From: Solea solea
Taxonomy: Eukaryota > Chordata > Actinopteri > Pleuronectiformes > Soleidae
Assembly: GCF_958295425.1 (NCBI RefSeq)
Contig: NC_081145.1
Coordinates: forward strand, 14,537,443 to 14,601,442
DNA length: 64,000 bases
Reading direction: 5' to 3'
The position numbers were made by a program, and so were the translations under genes. The notes beneath the pieces were generated by a model. That model ran no database searches. It saw nothing but the letters and a program-made list of their open reading frames with translations, and had not been told where the DNA came from. Below are positions 22,801-34,390 of the stretch, in pieces. Position 1 is the stretch's first letter, and every line of letters begins with the position of its first letter.

Positions 22801-25760
22801 AATCTTAAGCAGAGGGTTCTGGCAAGGCTGTTTTTCTTTGTTATTTATGATGATAACATTGCTTTCATGCATCTTTGTTGGGGAGAGGATAGTGGAAATG
22901 CATCCAACCTTGAGAATTAGTTTTCTCTCTGGCCTGCACAGGTTCCTCTGGGAAATTCAAACATGTTTTGTTTCAATCTGATTTACGGTGGTGAAATGTA
23001 TCATTGGCGCTGATGGTGAATAGGGCTGTCTGAAATTAAGATATCGGTTCAGACTTGAGAGAAAGTTCAAACTTGTATCTTAAACAACCCATTCGAGTTC
23101 AAAATATACAGCCTAGAAGTGCATTAGATGTAGAAATTACCAAGTTGTCCAGCAGAGCTGTGAGCACACTTGGTCATCATTCATGTCCTTTTTACTCATC
23201 CGAGGAAGACGATATGGATCTGTGATATGTTGCTTTGCCGTGACAATGGCGTGTGGGAGAATTTCTGTTTGTACAAAGTAACAAACAATCTGCGGCCTCA
23301 GCTAACAGTGAACAGAGTCAGCAGATGCACAACACACAAGCATCTGTCATCATGTTTGTGCGTATGTGTGTGTGTACCTGTGTGCACAGGGGTTGTTCAT
23401 CCAAATATTCTGGATCGTATGGTGTGTCACATAACATTCACTCAAGCAACATATTGGTGGAAAAGTGACAACCCTAACAGTAAAGTTTGGAAAATGTAAT
23501 ATTTTAAAACCTCCGGAAAGCCAATATCATTCATCTATTTTAAAGAGCAACTCCTAGTGCTCAGGGGAATCTTGTTTATCAGTGTAGACAATAGATCAGT
23601 TGACTTTCAGTGGTGCCATCCCTACACATAGAACCCCTAATGGCCTCTGCTGGGACATGTAATCAAACGCCTCGCATACTTCTCTCCCTTTTTTGTAATC
23701 AAGAGGCAGAGTGCATGTTGTGACGATCTTTGTTATAAAGCTGGTTGTTCCCTCATCTCATCAAAATTCCACGCATCTCTCATTTTTCATCCTTTGTTCC
23801 CCGGCTGGCGTCTCGAGATGCTGTCGTCACTCTCCGTGGAGCAGAGGGGAGTGCAACTTAGCATGTTGTGACCTCTGACCCCTTCTTCATTCCCCGACTC
23901 TACAGCATGCTTTTGCTATAATTCTGGTAATGCATCACCACGTACATGTTGTTTGTCTTTCCCCAAATTCCACAGACGCCCCTGAGTGACACATAAGACA
24001 TTCACGGACAAAGCTACAGTATAAGGCGTATTTTATGGGGCTGGGATGACATGCTTTTTCATCCTAGCCTAAAAACAAAGTCACAACATATCACACTTTG
24101 CATAACCGGTGAGAAAACCACATACGCCACAGCTTTTATCAGCAGTGGCCAATGCGAGCTCCCTTTTCCGACAGCCTGGGTCACATTAGCACCAGATAAG
24201 CACTCCTCTCTTGTCTCACCTCTGCTGGACTGACACAGGAGAAGGATGAAGGTGATAAAACTACACAAACAATACTCCTCTTCTTGCTACTGCCACTCGG
24301 CTTGCCGAGCAGAGCGATCTGATTACAACCAAGAAGAGAGCAGCTTGGTGTTTCATGGAAAAGCAGGTCAACTGAAGAGCGCTGTCAGAGCTCGGGAATC
24401 ACCGGCCTGACGGAGGAGGGAAAACTATCCGACATGGCGGGAGAGAAGGAGGTTTGTCTCCCACGGCACAGTGCTTGGCGTTATTTACTTTGCCATTACG
24501 GAAAGAGAGGAAAAGAGAAATGATGGAAATGAGAGGACTGAGCACACGACTTTAGGGAGAGATGCATTTATGTTGTCTGGTGTTCTTCCTCACCTTCTAC
24601 CTCTTTTGGTCTCTCCCCGTCTCCCTCTGGCTCACAGCTGCCCCACTGCCAACACCTAACTCTTTATGTGTTTTTCTGTCCTCAGTGTTTGAGTCAGACA
24701 AAACGCAAAATCAATAATGCTTTTTCTCTCCCATTTCCTCTTTGATGCAACTTCAAAAAGCCAATGGACAGTCCTCCAGAGGCTCACAGTGAAAAAAAAG
24801 CCAATGGTATGAGACATGCTCAGAATGAAAGTACAGGGGCGCAGGAGGAAAAGCAAAAAAAAAAACACTTCACCCATCACTCTCTTGTTAACTTCTGGGC
24901 CCCGGGTGGCACAGCATATAAGGGCAGTCTTTCCTAAAGAAGATCAATGTTAGCCAAAGGGCATGCATGTCAGTAGTTTCAATAACCAAAGATAACAAAT
25001 GTCCTCTACTGTCTTTACATTATTCTTCAGACAGAGAGGTGACAGGAACAAAACGAGGGGGAGGGGGGGAATTAAAGTGAAAATATGTAACTTTATGGAC
25101 TGTGGTACATGATTATCCAAGGAGTGCCGACAGAGGAATTATTCTATCAGTAGCTAAATGCTGCATGACAGGGAGATACTTCAAAGGATCTATTTCAGCG
25201 AAATCTGAAAAAAGCAGGTGAAATATACAGCAGGGAATTACCCTTAAGTTAGAGGTGTTTGACTATAAGTCCAGCCAGGTGCTTTACCTGACTGGAGAGC
25301 CAAACTGAGAAGTCTGACTGAACTTGGTGTGAATGTTTCAGAATGAGCAGAACATGGTCTCAGGTACTAGCTTACACACATATATATGTTTGGTTATCGT
25401 GAGCTTTCTGATGTTAGTTGTATCCCGTGGTTTAATTGGGCATGGGAGAACAGACCCCATTTAACCTTGTGTGTGATTGGCCTAATCTGTCAAAACCACA
25501 AGGTGACAGACAGGACGAGATGACTGACAGAGCTGTCTGGCACCCTGGCAATGGCTTGGACGGAGCTGTAGATTAATGTGTGGGGAGAAACAAAACCACG
25601 TTCATATGTGACTGTAAAACGACTTCCAGGTATTCATATGTTTTGAAAGTAGGATAATAATTAAACACTTTTTAAATGTAATAGGCAGATTGAAAATTCT
25701 ATTTTGATGGTATATTCATTTTTATTCAGACGGTGCTAAATTCAAAAAAGTAGTTCTCCG
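19894..25760. other. Long non-coding stretch, no gene seen
   Basis: Nearly 6 kb with no recognised transposon. A (CA)n of about 15 bp sits at 21056-21070. Regions around 20460-20600 and 21950-22350 are repeat-free and could hold regulatory elements. A 29-codon frame at 24434-24523 has a strong start context (CCGACATGGCGG) but no known similarity. A 10 bp-stem hairpin is at 25271-25295. Confidence 0.6.
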
Positions 25761-25791
25761 TCTCCTCCTCTCCTCTCCTCTCCTCTCCTCT
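25761..25791. repeat. (TCTCC)n pentanucleotide microsatellite
   Basis: About six CTCTC/TCTCC units, pyrimidine on the plus strand. Confidence 0.9.
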
Positions 25792-26008
25792 TCTGTGGAG
25801 CCAAATCAAAAATCCATGCTATCAATGGGCAGTCAATATCTCATTAACCAGTCCCTACACACACTCGAGAAGCCAGGATGTTCGTCTCAGTGTGCACAAC
25901 ACAGACTGGCACACCTCACACACTTTAATAACCTGTGGGGACGCCATTCCACTTCCTCAACCAGCAGAGAGACGAGAGAAAGAGAGAGGGCTGATGCATG
26001 CGTCCGCG

Positions 26009-26012
<4 letters not shown>

Positions 26013-26039
<27 letters not shown>
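26013..26039. repeat. (CA)n microsatellite
   Basis: Thirteen CA units flanked by CG-containing variants and a looser CA-rich tail to about 26064. Confidence 0.95.
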
Positions 26040-26689
26040 GGACACATACACACAAATACACACCATTCATCTGAGGAAGTCTTGTTTGTTTTGTCTTCCC
26101 TCTGCTCAGATATCATCTTTTCATTTTCACAGTCACATGTAAATTCTCCCTTACAGTAGGTGAAATTAAATTAAAAAAAAAATGTTCCTTTCATAAAGCA
26201 ACTTTAATGAGATATGTGCAATTTAAAGGTTGTACAACATTTGATTTGAATCTATTTAAAAATGTTACAGGGATTAAATGTTTTTTTTTTTGTTTTTCCA
26301 TAATTGAATAAAACATCACATCACGTGAGAACAGCTCTTCTTAAATTGTAATTGTTTATTTTAATTTAATTTTTTTCTTTAAATCCTTGTGGGTGACTTG
26401 TGCTATATTTGCTTTCACCTTAATCTGTGGTGATTTTTTTTCCTGTGGCTCTCTATGTCCTAAGTCCCTAACTGGATAATAGCCAATCTTGTTAACCTCT
26501 GCTTTAATGTGTGAGAGCCTGCAGCACTGTGTCGTGAGCGCTTCAATCAACAACTGATAGAAAGAGACAAAGAGCACGAAATCTACAGCAAATATTTACG
26601 CCCTCAGTTGTTAACATTGCCTCAAAGCAGCTATCAGAAGATATTTGGCTTTACCTTCTCTACGGTCCGGCAACATTTTCACAGTCTAG

Positions 26690-27010
26690 TACACTTGTGT
26701 TAATTCACATATTTATGTGGAGCCTGCATACACTCTAGTGGCTTACTGGGCCTTGCCTTCGACTATTTTTATAGAACACTGCTGCTGCTGCCTGTACCTC
26801 GCCACAATAATGCCCTTTTTGGGGGTTAATTATATGTACTGTGAGGTCCACTTTATACTTTTGCTGTCTATCCACACATCAAAGAACTTTCTTTAATTAT
26901 GTAATTGGAATTTTCATCTTAATTGTGCTGAGTAGGCTGGCTAATTTGCATGGGGTAATGAGAGGGATGTTTCCATTACAGGTAATTAGGTACTTGAGAG
27001 GCAGTGGTAT
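26690..27010. promoter_or_regulatory. Candidate conserved non-coding element, ATTA-rich
   Basis: The block holds many homeodomain-type ATTA/TAAT cores (TTAATTATGTAATTGG, CATTACAGGTAATTAGG, GCTAATTTGCATGGGG). The last includes an octamer-like TAATTTGCAT. There is no transposon similarity or open frame of interest. It resembles a developmental enhancer in composition, but conservation cannot be tested here. Confidence 0.25.
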
Positions 27011-29663
27011 GGTAGAGAGGCTGAACAGAGAGGGGAGAGGTGGTGGTGTACAATATGAAAAACACTGTAAAAAACACACACACACAAAAAAAGCCACATG
27101 CAGTATAATCATGTAAAATATTAACATAATAAGGAAGTGCGTGCCAAGGCAGCGAGTCATTGTGCTGTTCATCCCTTTCACCGACCTTTTCCAAGAAGAA
27201 ATTACTGCTTCTGTTTAAATTAGTTTCCAATTATACAGCCGGTTCACATTTTAATTTAATTTCTCAGACTCTCAGAGTAGCCCATGATGACACCAGCAGC
27301 TCCTATCAAACTGAGACTAATAAAAATGAAAAAGGACAGATGAAAACGGGCTACGTAAACGAAGTTAAATAAAGCATTTAATCCTGATCAAATGAATTTG
27401 GAATGTATTAATTCAACAAGGTCATATTTCGGGGGAAAAAATATTCTACTCTTGCGTCAACAGAGAGGAAGAAAAAAGATGTTTTGTATACACCTCTTTA
27501 AAAAAGTCAAAGAAAATATTAGATTTAATTTTACAACAAAGAACAATAGGTCAAAGGCCATTTTTCATACGTGCTTCACTGATATACAGTAACTAAGACA
27601 CAGAACAGCACGTTTATTATATAATGTTCCACACAGAGCTGTGAGCTGTAAGATCACCCACTGTGACACAAAATATGACAAATAAACAAAGAAAGAAACA
27701 AAAAGCGACGGTCATATTTACCAGTCGTACACAGCTTATGGACTATAAACTAACATACACATTTTAAATGTAAATATAAAATGCTGAAAGGGCTACAATC
27801 AATATTATTATTTTATTTTTTTTAATCTAAATTTGGTTTTCACACTTCCTATTCCACTCTATCTTTATAAACATGCTCTGCTCTTTATTATATTATGAAA
27901 ATCACAACGGTGAATTCATTTTTTTTTGGGGGGGACAGGTGGAAAGAGAGAAGCAGCAACTATCAACTGATATAATCATCACTAACATTTTCTGTTTCAC
28001 ACACAGTGACACGACTTCCTTTGGCCCACTGTGGTGAATGTATTTGACTGTATCATGGGCACATGTGAGCACATATGTTTGGATGTGATTGCTCACGTCG
28101 CTCATGTCTACATGGGAGAATGAGAGTGAAGTCATGTGCATGAAAAACACCATTGTGTGCGTGCGTGTGAACGCACACACACACACGTGCAACCAAGCAT
28201 GACAAAAGTGTACATTGCTCCGTCTGCCTGCACTTTGAGTATCTGTCTGCGTGCGAGTGTGTGCGCGCATGTTTCCCTGTATGATGGAGGGGGTGGAAGA
28301 GCTGGGATTAAGCATTCTAGATCAACATCACAGCCACTGAGAGGACCCAGTCCTGCTCTCATGTCCACATTATGTAAACCCCACTACCCTAAAAAAACAG
28401 GTCAGTGGAACGCAATACACTCTCTTACACACACACACACGCATATACAAACACACATGCACGACTGCCTTGTCGCCCGTCTGCGACCCATGTTCAACAC
28501 TACCACGCACATCTTTCCCGCGGAACAGACACGTCCTTTGAACTGGAACAACAGGATTAGGGATGGGACAGAAAGGAATAGCGACAGGACCTTCACCCCT
28601 CAACCCCCCCCCCCCCCCACACACACACTCGCATGCTACCTCTTATCAAGGAAAAAAAAAACAGAAGAAAAGAAAAAAGAAAAGAAACTTTTGCACTGAC
28701 GCTTGGGAGCTGTTATTGTAAGAGAGGTACAGAGATTACACTTTGTCGGCTGTGGTTTCCTCAGCACCCCACACAACAGGAGGAGGAAGAAAACACAACA
28801 ATATTTTAAAAAGGAGAGATCAAACTTAAATAACCTCAATACATTTGAATGATTTTCTAGTTTAGGTTCAATTCAGAAATGTGAAATACTCTGCAAGCAT
28901 TACAACAAACACACACATGATAAAAGCTTAATTCACACTATAGTTCTCTCTGCCTCCTTCCCCAGCTCCCTCTCCCTCACGCTCTCTCTGTCACACTCAT
29001 GCCTTGCAAATGAAATGCAAAGAGTTGGCAGGCTATGAATAGCGGAGCCATACTTCCCTACTTGTTACTCGGGTTGCAGGATCAGCATGCATATTTGCTC
29101 TTACCTTTCATAGCTGAAATCACAAAATACATCATTAAGCTTCGAGTCCATAAGAGAAAAAACTATCACCAGCGCAAAGCCCTCCACTGCTGTCTCAGCA
29201 GCAGCTGGCCAGCACAGCTCTGTCTCTCAGCCTCCGAGCATGACCACACCAGAATCCATGTGACTGTGACATCAGTGTTCATGTCTGACTGCTCCCCACC
29301 CACTAGCCTTTGATTGGCACAGCATGCAGCCAGTAGGGGCGCTGAGAGCTCAGGCAGGGAAGCTGGCCGTCTTCCCACTGATTGCAGTCAGAGCCTTGTA
29401 TACTGGCTTGCTAGACACAGCATACTCTCACTATCTTCAGTGGCTTATCTTTTTAGTACAAGGATAAAGTCCAAGCCTGTTCGAGCAGACACCAGTTTTT
29501 CACCATCTTGTTCTGGCCCCTTCTAGTTGCTTTTTTTCTTCTTCTACCCCACCCCTTGCCTGTTTTTTGCCTTTAAAAATGGTGCAATGTCAAGAATAAG
29601 AACAAAGTCAGAGGAGGATATAAAAGGCTCGACATTTAGGTGAAGAAACAAAAGAAGGCAGAA

Positions 29664-29665
<2 letters not shown>
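27011..29665. other. Non-coding stretch with several small microsatellites
   Basis: (CA)n tracts at 28170-28187 and 28427-28440, and a C15 run at 28604-28618 followed by CA units. The 187-codon frame at 28136-28699 is created by these CA and C repeats and is not a gene. The rest is AT-rich unique sequence. Confidence 0.65.

Positions 29666-29688
<23 letters not shown>
29666..29688. repeat. Poly(A) tract, 23 nt
   Basis: Uninterrupted A23 followed by A-rich purine sequence. No retroelement body is recognised upstream. Confidence 0.9.
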
Positions 29689-29695
<7 letters not shown>

Positions 29696-29811
29696 GAGGG
29701 AGAGAGACATGGAAGAGTGGACAGGATGGATAAGAGGCGATGTGTAATTTTTTTTGGTGCCTCAAAGATCGAAGCACCGCACTCTTCTTCTCTTCTCCTC
29801 CCTGTCTGTAG

Positions 29812-29978
29812 ATATGAGTGATCAGTGTGAGGCCAGATGTCTGCGAGCAGCGGTGGGCCCTACACAGAGAGAAGATGAGTGGAGTCCACAGCTTCTTCCC
29901 CTGACCTCTCAGAGGACCTGCATTTCCTCCCCCTCGCTCTCACACACTCCGACAGCTCTCACACACTCTTTTTGACAG
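29812..29978 (+). other. Splice-bounded segment, possible untranslated exon
   Basis: A long pyrimidine tract (CTCTTCTTCTCTTCTCCTCC then CTGTCTGTAG, ending 29811) precedes 167 nt that end in GACAG followed by GTGAAG. The only long open frame starts at ATG 29815 and stops at TGA 29973-29975, just before the donor. As an internal coding exon it would be closed in every frame. It could be a 5' untranslated or poison exon, or simply chance in a CT-rich block. No partner exon is identifiable. Confidence 0.15.
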
Positions 29979-30054
29979 GTGAAGAAGGGGAGATAGTGAC
30001 GGAAGGTTTTGGATGATCCTCTCCACCCCACAGCGACCTGGTGATGAGTTTCTT

Positions 30055-30175
30055 GCTATCATTTCTCCCTCTCTCCCTCCCATGCCCCCTCACTTTCGCC
30101 CCCTGCTTCCCATTCCAGTCTCTCTTTTTCTCTCTCCTCCCCCTCCCTCTCCTCGCTCATCCTCTCTCCCATATG
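30055..30175. repeat. Polypyrimidine tract
   Basis: About 120 bases almost wholly C and T on the plus strand (CTCCCTCTCTCCCTCC and CTCTCTCCTCCCCCTCCC), broken by a few purines. Could form non-B DNA; also seen near promoters. Confidence 0.7.
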
Positions 30176-31084
30176 ATAATCTGTTCTGACTCCTAACCAG
30201 CTGCCTCTCTCTGATACAATATTCTGGTTTTAGTACAATCCAGCCCTGGCCAATAACTACATTGCATTTGGCATCTCATGAATAAGCTGGTGCTCATATC
30301 AACCCCCATCTCAAGACAAAACCATACAGCTCTGAATTTAGAAGCTCTAATATTTGAAATCGAAAAATTGAAGATGTTTTTCCACACTACCAATATTTCT
30401 GATTTAGACATTTTAGAGGCTCATTTCACATCCTCAGTCATTAGTTAACAGTTGATACAGAGCAGATGATAATAAGAATAATAGTGAAACATCTTTGCCA
30501 CACAATTTAATATTAACAATGCTATTTTGAGAGGCAAATGATTATTTATCCTTTCTTGTTTTACACTCTCAATATCCATATTCATTTGATGTCTTGTGTG
30601 TTGTGTTCTGTTAATTGAATAAAGGTACTTCTAACCCTATAAAAAATGGAAATGAGGACTCTGGCAGCATAAATCTTCCCCATGACAATGTTTCATTAGG
30701 TCCTGCGGGTTTCATTAGATTCGCTAAACACATTAATTCACGTCGTGTCAACACTGGACTTTTTACTGCAACACCATCTAACGACCAAAGTATGATACTG
30801 ATAGCATCAAACGAAGCGTGCCTGGGATACAAACCACGGAACTATTCAAAACAATGTGACGCCAGAGAGACAGTGCAGTCGTTTCACTTCGATGCTGGCG
30901 TCTCTCCGCAAAAGTTCACCAGATGAGTCAAGGCCAAGGCCCACACAGGAACATGTTTAACTGCCACTATCTGTGGTCGTCTCTCAGAAACAGACACACA
31001 ATATCAGTCCTAGAACCAGCCGAGACTCACGCTGTCACACACTGTACGGCAAAGTCAGTGAAGGTGATTGTGGAGGACGAAAAA
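30176..31084. other. Non-coding stretch, no gene seen
   Basis: AT-rich unique sequence. A 103-codon frame at 30615-30926 has no domain. Confidence 0.6.
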
Positions 31085-31350
31085 TGACAAATCTATAAAT
31101 AGGTAAATAAATAAATGCCGAAATCAATCAATCAATAAATCCATAAAGGACTGAATAAATGAACATAGAAATAATTACAGAAAAAATAAGAATAATAAGG
31201 ATTATTTCTATATTTTTTTTCACATTAGATAAATAAACGAATAATATGAATACACAACATTATCTTATTTATGTATACATTTATTTATTTCAACATTTAT
31301 TTATTCATTCATTCATGTATTTATTTATTTCGGTATTTTCTGTGTCATAT
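31085..31350. repeat. Long imperfect AAAT/ATTT inverted repeat
   Basis: The left arm has AGGTAAATAAATAAATGCCG followed by AAAT, AATCAATCAATCAAT and GAATAAATGAACATAG. The right arm mirrors it with TTTATTTATTTCGGTATTTT and ATTTATTCATTCATTCATG. Near the centre, ATAGAAATAAT and ATTATTTCTAT form a perfect 11 bp inverted pair around about 26 bp. The whole 265 bp could fold into one imperfect hairpin. It may be a MITE related to AAAT-rich fish elements, or inverted microsatellite tracts that grew around a palindrome. The shared CGAAAT/ATTTCG motif inside both arms favours a transposon origin over simple slippage. Confidence 0.6.
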
Positions 31351-31644
31351 GCTAATGTTGTAGGAGGCTCTGGGGCTCAGTCTAAAGCAGGATTGGTTAC
31401 AGGCGTGTGATGATTCACTTCGACGACTTCTGCCTGGCAGAGAACAGCCAGTATATTGCACAGATGCTATCCTGTTAACGTCCATTTAGTGAAGTTTAGA
31501 ATTAATATTGACCCCCGTTTGTTCTTTTTTTTTTTTTATCACGGAGTAGATGATGTATTTTTGTTAACAAAAGAAATAAATCACAGAGTTTTCCACCACG
31601 TCAGTCAGGGCACTCCCCTATCTTGCAAGGTTAACATTTGTTTG

Positions 31645-31695
31645 TATCCATGAATGTATCACCACCAAATTGTAATCATTTCTTCCATCATGCAA
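31645..31695. repeat. Possible small fragment of a dispersed fish repeat
   Basis: TATCACCACCAAATTGTAAT followed by CATTTCTTCCATCATGCAAA resembles a repeat often seen in teleost introns (CCACCAAATTYTAATC...TTCTTCC). Only about 45 bp is similar, so this could be chance. Confidence 0.25.
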
Positions 31696-33313
31696 ATCTT
31701 TTTTTTCCAGAGTCAACATAATAAATAAAATACATCAAACAAATCTAAATGTGAACGTTCGTCCTTCACTTCTACATCAAATACTATTTCCTCCAACTTT
31801 ATACAACTGGGATTAAAATCCTGGGCCTAAAAGGACTGATGTTTGTAGAAAAGCTGCTTCATTTGTTCTTCTTCACACTCCTTTGACTGCTCCACATTAG
31901 CGGTGACAGCATGCCAATATGCTGCTGATACTTGTTCGTTAGTTGATTGATTAAGCCACAGAGGCACTGATGCTGCTAATGTGGTTTATGTGAAGCCATC
32001 AATAGAATTTTCCGTTTTTTAGTCATTACAAAAATGCGACAGGGAAGAGTTTTTTGGTAGCGACGCTGAGTTGAACCAGGCACAACACAAATACTTGTCT
32101 TTATTTAGTCCAGTCATGTGTCTCACACTCACACACAGATTCATTCACTTTCACTGTTAACAAGTTCTCTGGAATCAAACTCAATTGAGACAAGGAGCGG
32201 GGCATCTCCTGGTGCCCCTGGAGGACAGGAGAGGAGCAAAGCTGATAATGGCCTCATTAACGGTCTGTCAGGAGCGATTCCACGCACACACACTCACCAC
32301 GCAGCTCATCCATGTTCCATTTTACTATTACAACTTTGGACTGACCTCCCAGACCGCACACAACGCACACGTGTTGCACCTCGTGGCGCTGGACCACACC
32401 GGATAAAACGGTTATGGACTTCTACATTGTGCGTCCCAGTCTTTGTGAGCCAAGCCTTATATTCAACTTCAGAGCCACCTAGGTGTTTGGAAGTGCGCGG
32501 CCTGCCCGCAGCAGCGGCAGAATTAACAAGCTCCAACAGGCACTCCATGAAAACAATACAGATCAATTTAATATAAATGCCAAGGAGTGGAGGGCATAAT
32601 ATTAGAACCATAACAGCACTGGCCCACATCACACAATCATAAACCAATTTAGGGCCATTCCAGGCAATTTCCTGGGGGCTTCCACTTGTGGGAAGACTTC
32701 AATAAATCACACAGACAACAAAGGGAATATCTATTTCAGTGAAAATAGAAGACACTATTGGGTTATGTCCAGAGGACTGTGGTGGGTTGCATTAAAAGAC
32801 AAGTTTGAATGGGGCAGGGAGAGTTTAAAATAACTACATGCCAATGCTGTGCTGTGCTATAATGTTGTATTATGGTATAATGTGTGGCTGTAGAAAACGG
32901 TTCCCTCATTATGGTTATTAGAACAGCACAGTGCAGCTGTACCAGTTCTTATATCATTTAAGCTACAATGGGATCAGACTCTTATTTTCACAGCCCTTCA
33001 TTATTTATAAACTCGGCAACTCAGCATTATTTGCTCCTCTTTTTTTTTAAACTGTCACTCAATGCACACACACACAAACACAGTATTTATAGAACAGCGG
33101 GGTCAAAAGGAAGAGGTATGAAAGGATTTCATACCTACATAGGTGACGGACGTGCACAACTGTCACGCTATCACAAACACAGTGCTTATAGTGAATGGCT
33201 GACAAGGCTGCAGCCTTTTGAGTTACCGCTGTGGTTATTTATAGAGCTTAATATAAATACTTTCTCCAACAAATGGAAACAAATCAATTCAGTCGGGATG
33301 TTTCCAAATCACG
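31696..33313. other. Non-coding stretch, no gene seen
   Basis: Unique sequence. The 152-codon plus-strand frame at 32118-32576 overlaps a 113-codon minus-strand frame and shows no recognised domain. Nothing else supported. Confidence 0.6.
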
Positions 33314-33693
33314 AGCTACGTTCACACGGACACAAGTCATCAAAATAAAAGCCAGATCAGAATAAAAATGGGGAATTTAAACATGCCACTCCCCCCCCAA
33401 AAAAATATGACCTGATTATCTGCTCAATCAGAAATTTCATTCTAACCCAGTGTATGCCGATCGTCATTCGTGACTTCCCAGTGCCGTGTATGATCCACGT
33501 AAATGTCACATATTGAACTGATGGTCTGTTTGAAGAAGACGGTGAAATACGGAAGGAGAAGTGAAGCTTCCTCTGCTTTTACTGCCGCAGAATTATAGAC
33601 GTATCAAAAAAGTCCATTCCGTCTGAACGCCTGATGCAAGTGTACGCACACCACAATCAGACCTTTTCACTTTGCGTCCATGTAAACATAGCT
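33314..33693. mobile_element. Inverted-repeat element (MITE), about 380 bp
   Basis: The left end reads AGCTACGTTCACACGGACAC followed by AAGT. The right end, reverse complemented, reads AGCTATGTTTACATGGACGC followed by AAAGT. That is a terminal inverted repeat of about 25 bp with a few transitions, mostly at CpG/TpG positions, as expected from methylation decay. The interior carries ACAAGTCATCAAAATAAAAG and CAGATCAGAATAAAAATGGG near the left end and no open frame of note. I read it as a non-autonomous DNA transposon. Superfamily is uncertain because no clear target-site duplication flanks it. Confidence 0.72.
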
Positions 33694-34129
33694 ACTGTGT
33701 CAACATGGCTGCAAAACCAAGGACTGACTGAGCCTCACATCATTTAAGGCCGACTGCTTTTGGGTATAACTTTTTTTTTTGTCGTTATTTTAGTGATATG
33801 GTAGATTTAAAGTGGTAAAAAAAGAATGTCTTTCTATATGGCGGCACTTGTCTGCGAAGTTAAAGTGGGAGACTGACGGATACAGCCTTAAAAAATACAT
33901 AAAGTTATTTATTTGCTTTATCAGATGAAGAGGCCGAGGTAAAGAGAGATCTTCGCCGCTGCTCGAGAGCTATCACACAACTCTCGGAGCAAATTTTAAA
34001 TCGATCAATAGAAATCAGATTTCATAATGAATTGTGCCGCATCTCTTTTGTGTGAGCCTGCCCTTGGGGACAGAGAGGAAAGGAATAGGAGGATAGGAGT
34101 GAGAGAGGAGAAGCGAGAGGGAACGAGAA

Positions 34130-34390
34130 GGGGAGATTATCGCAGGCATGGCAGCCTGTGTGAGAGGCTTAGCCTGGCTAGGCAGGGAGGTGGAACCCTG
34201 TGAATTCTAATGAACTGGCAAGACTCCCCCAAAGCAAGCTCCATCTCCATGGCATGAGGGCGACAGGAGGGAAGGAGGTGGTGATTAGGGAGGCGCAGTT
34301 TCTCCACTACAAACCAAACAGAGCAGGTCATTTTCCCAGTGATAATTATGGCAATAAGCAGGCATGAGGGATTGGTAATGGACCTTCTTA
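34130..34390. promoter_or_regulatory. Candidate conserved non-coding element
   Basis: Unique sequence including GAATTCTAATGAACTGGCAA, CCATCTCCATGGCATGAGGG and AGTGATAATTATGGCAATAA. It is repeat-free, and its short minus-strand open frame looks accidental. Proposed as regulatory only on composition. Confidence 0.2.

Noticed and set aside
24890..24925. GGGCCCCGGGTGGCACAGC, resembling a SINE head
   Set aside because: Similarity stops after about 20 bases and no pol III boxes follow.
28136..28699. 187-codon plus-strand frame, the longest in the window
   Set aside because: It is built from CA repeats and a C15/CA tract (His/Thr/Pro runs) with open frames on the other strand; no domain.
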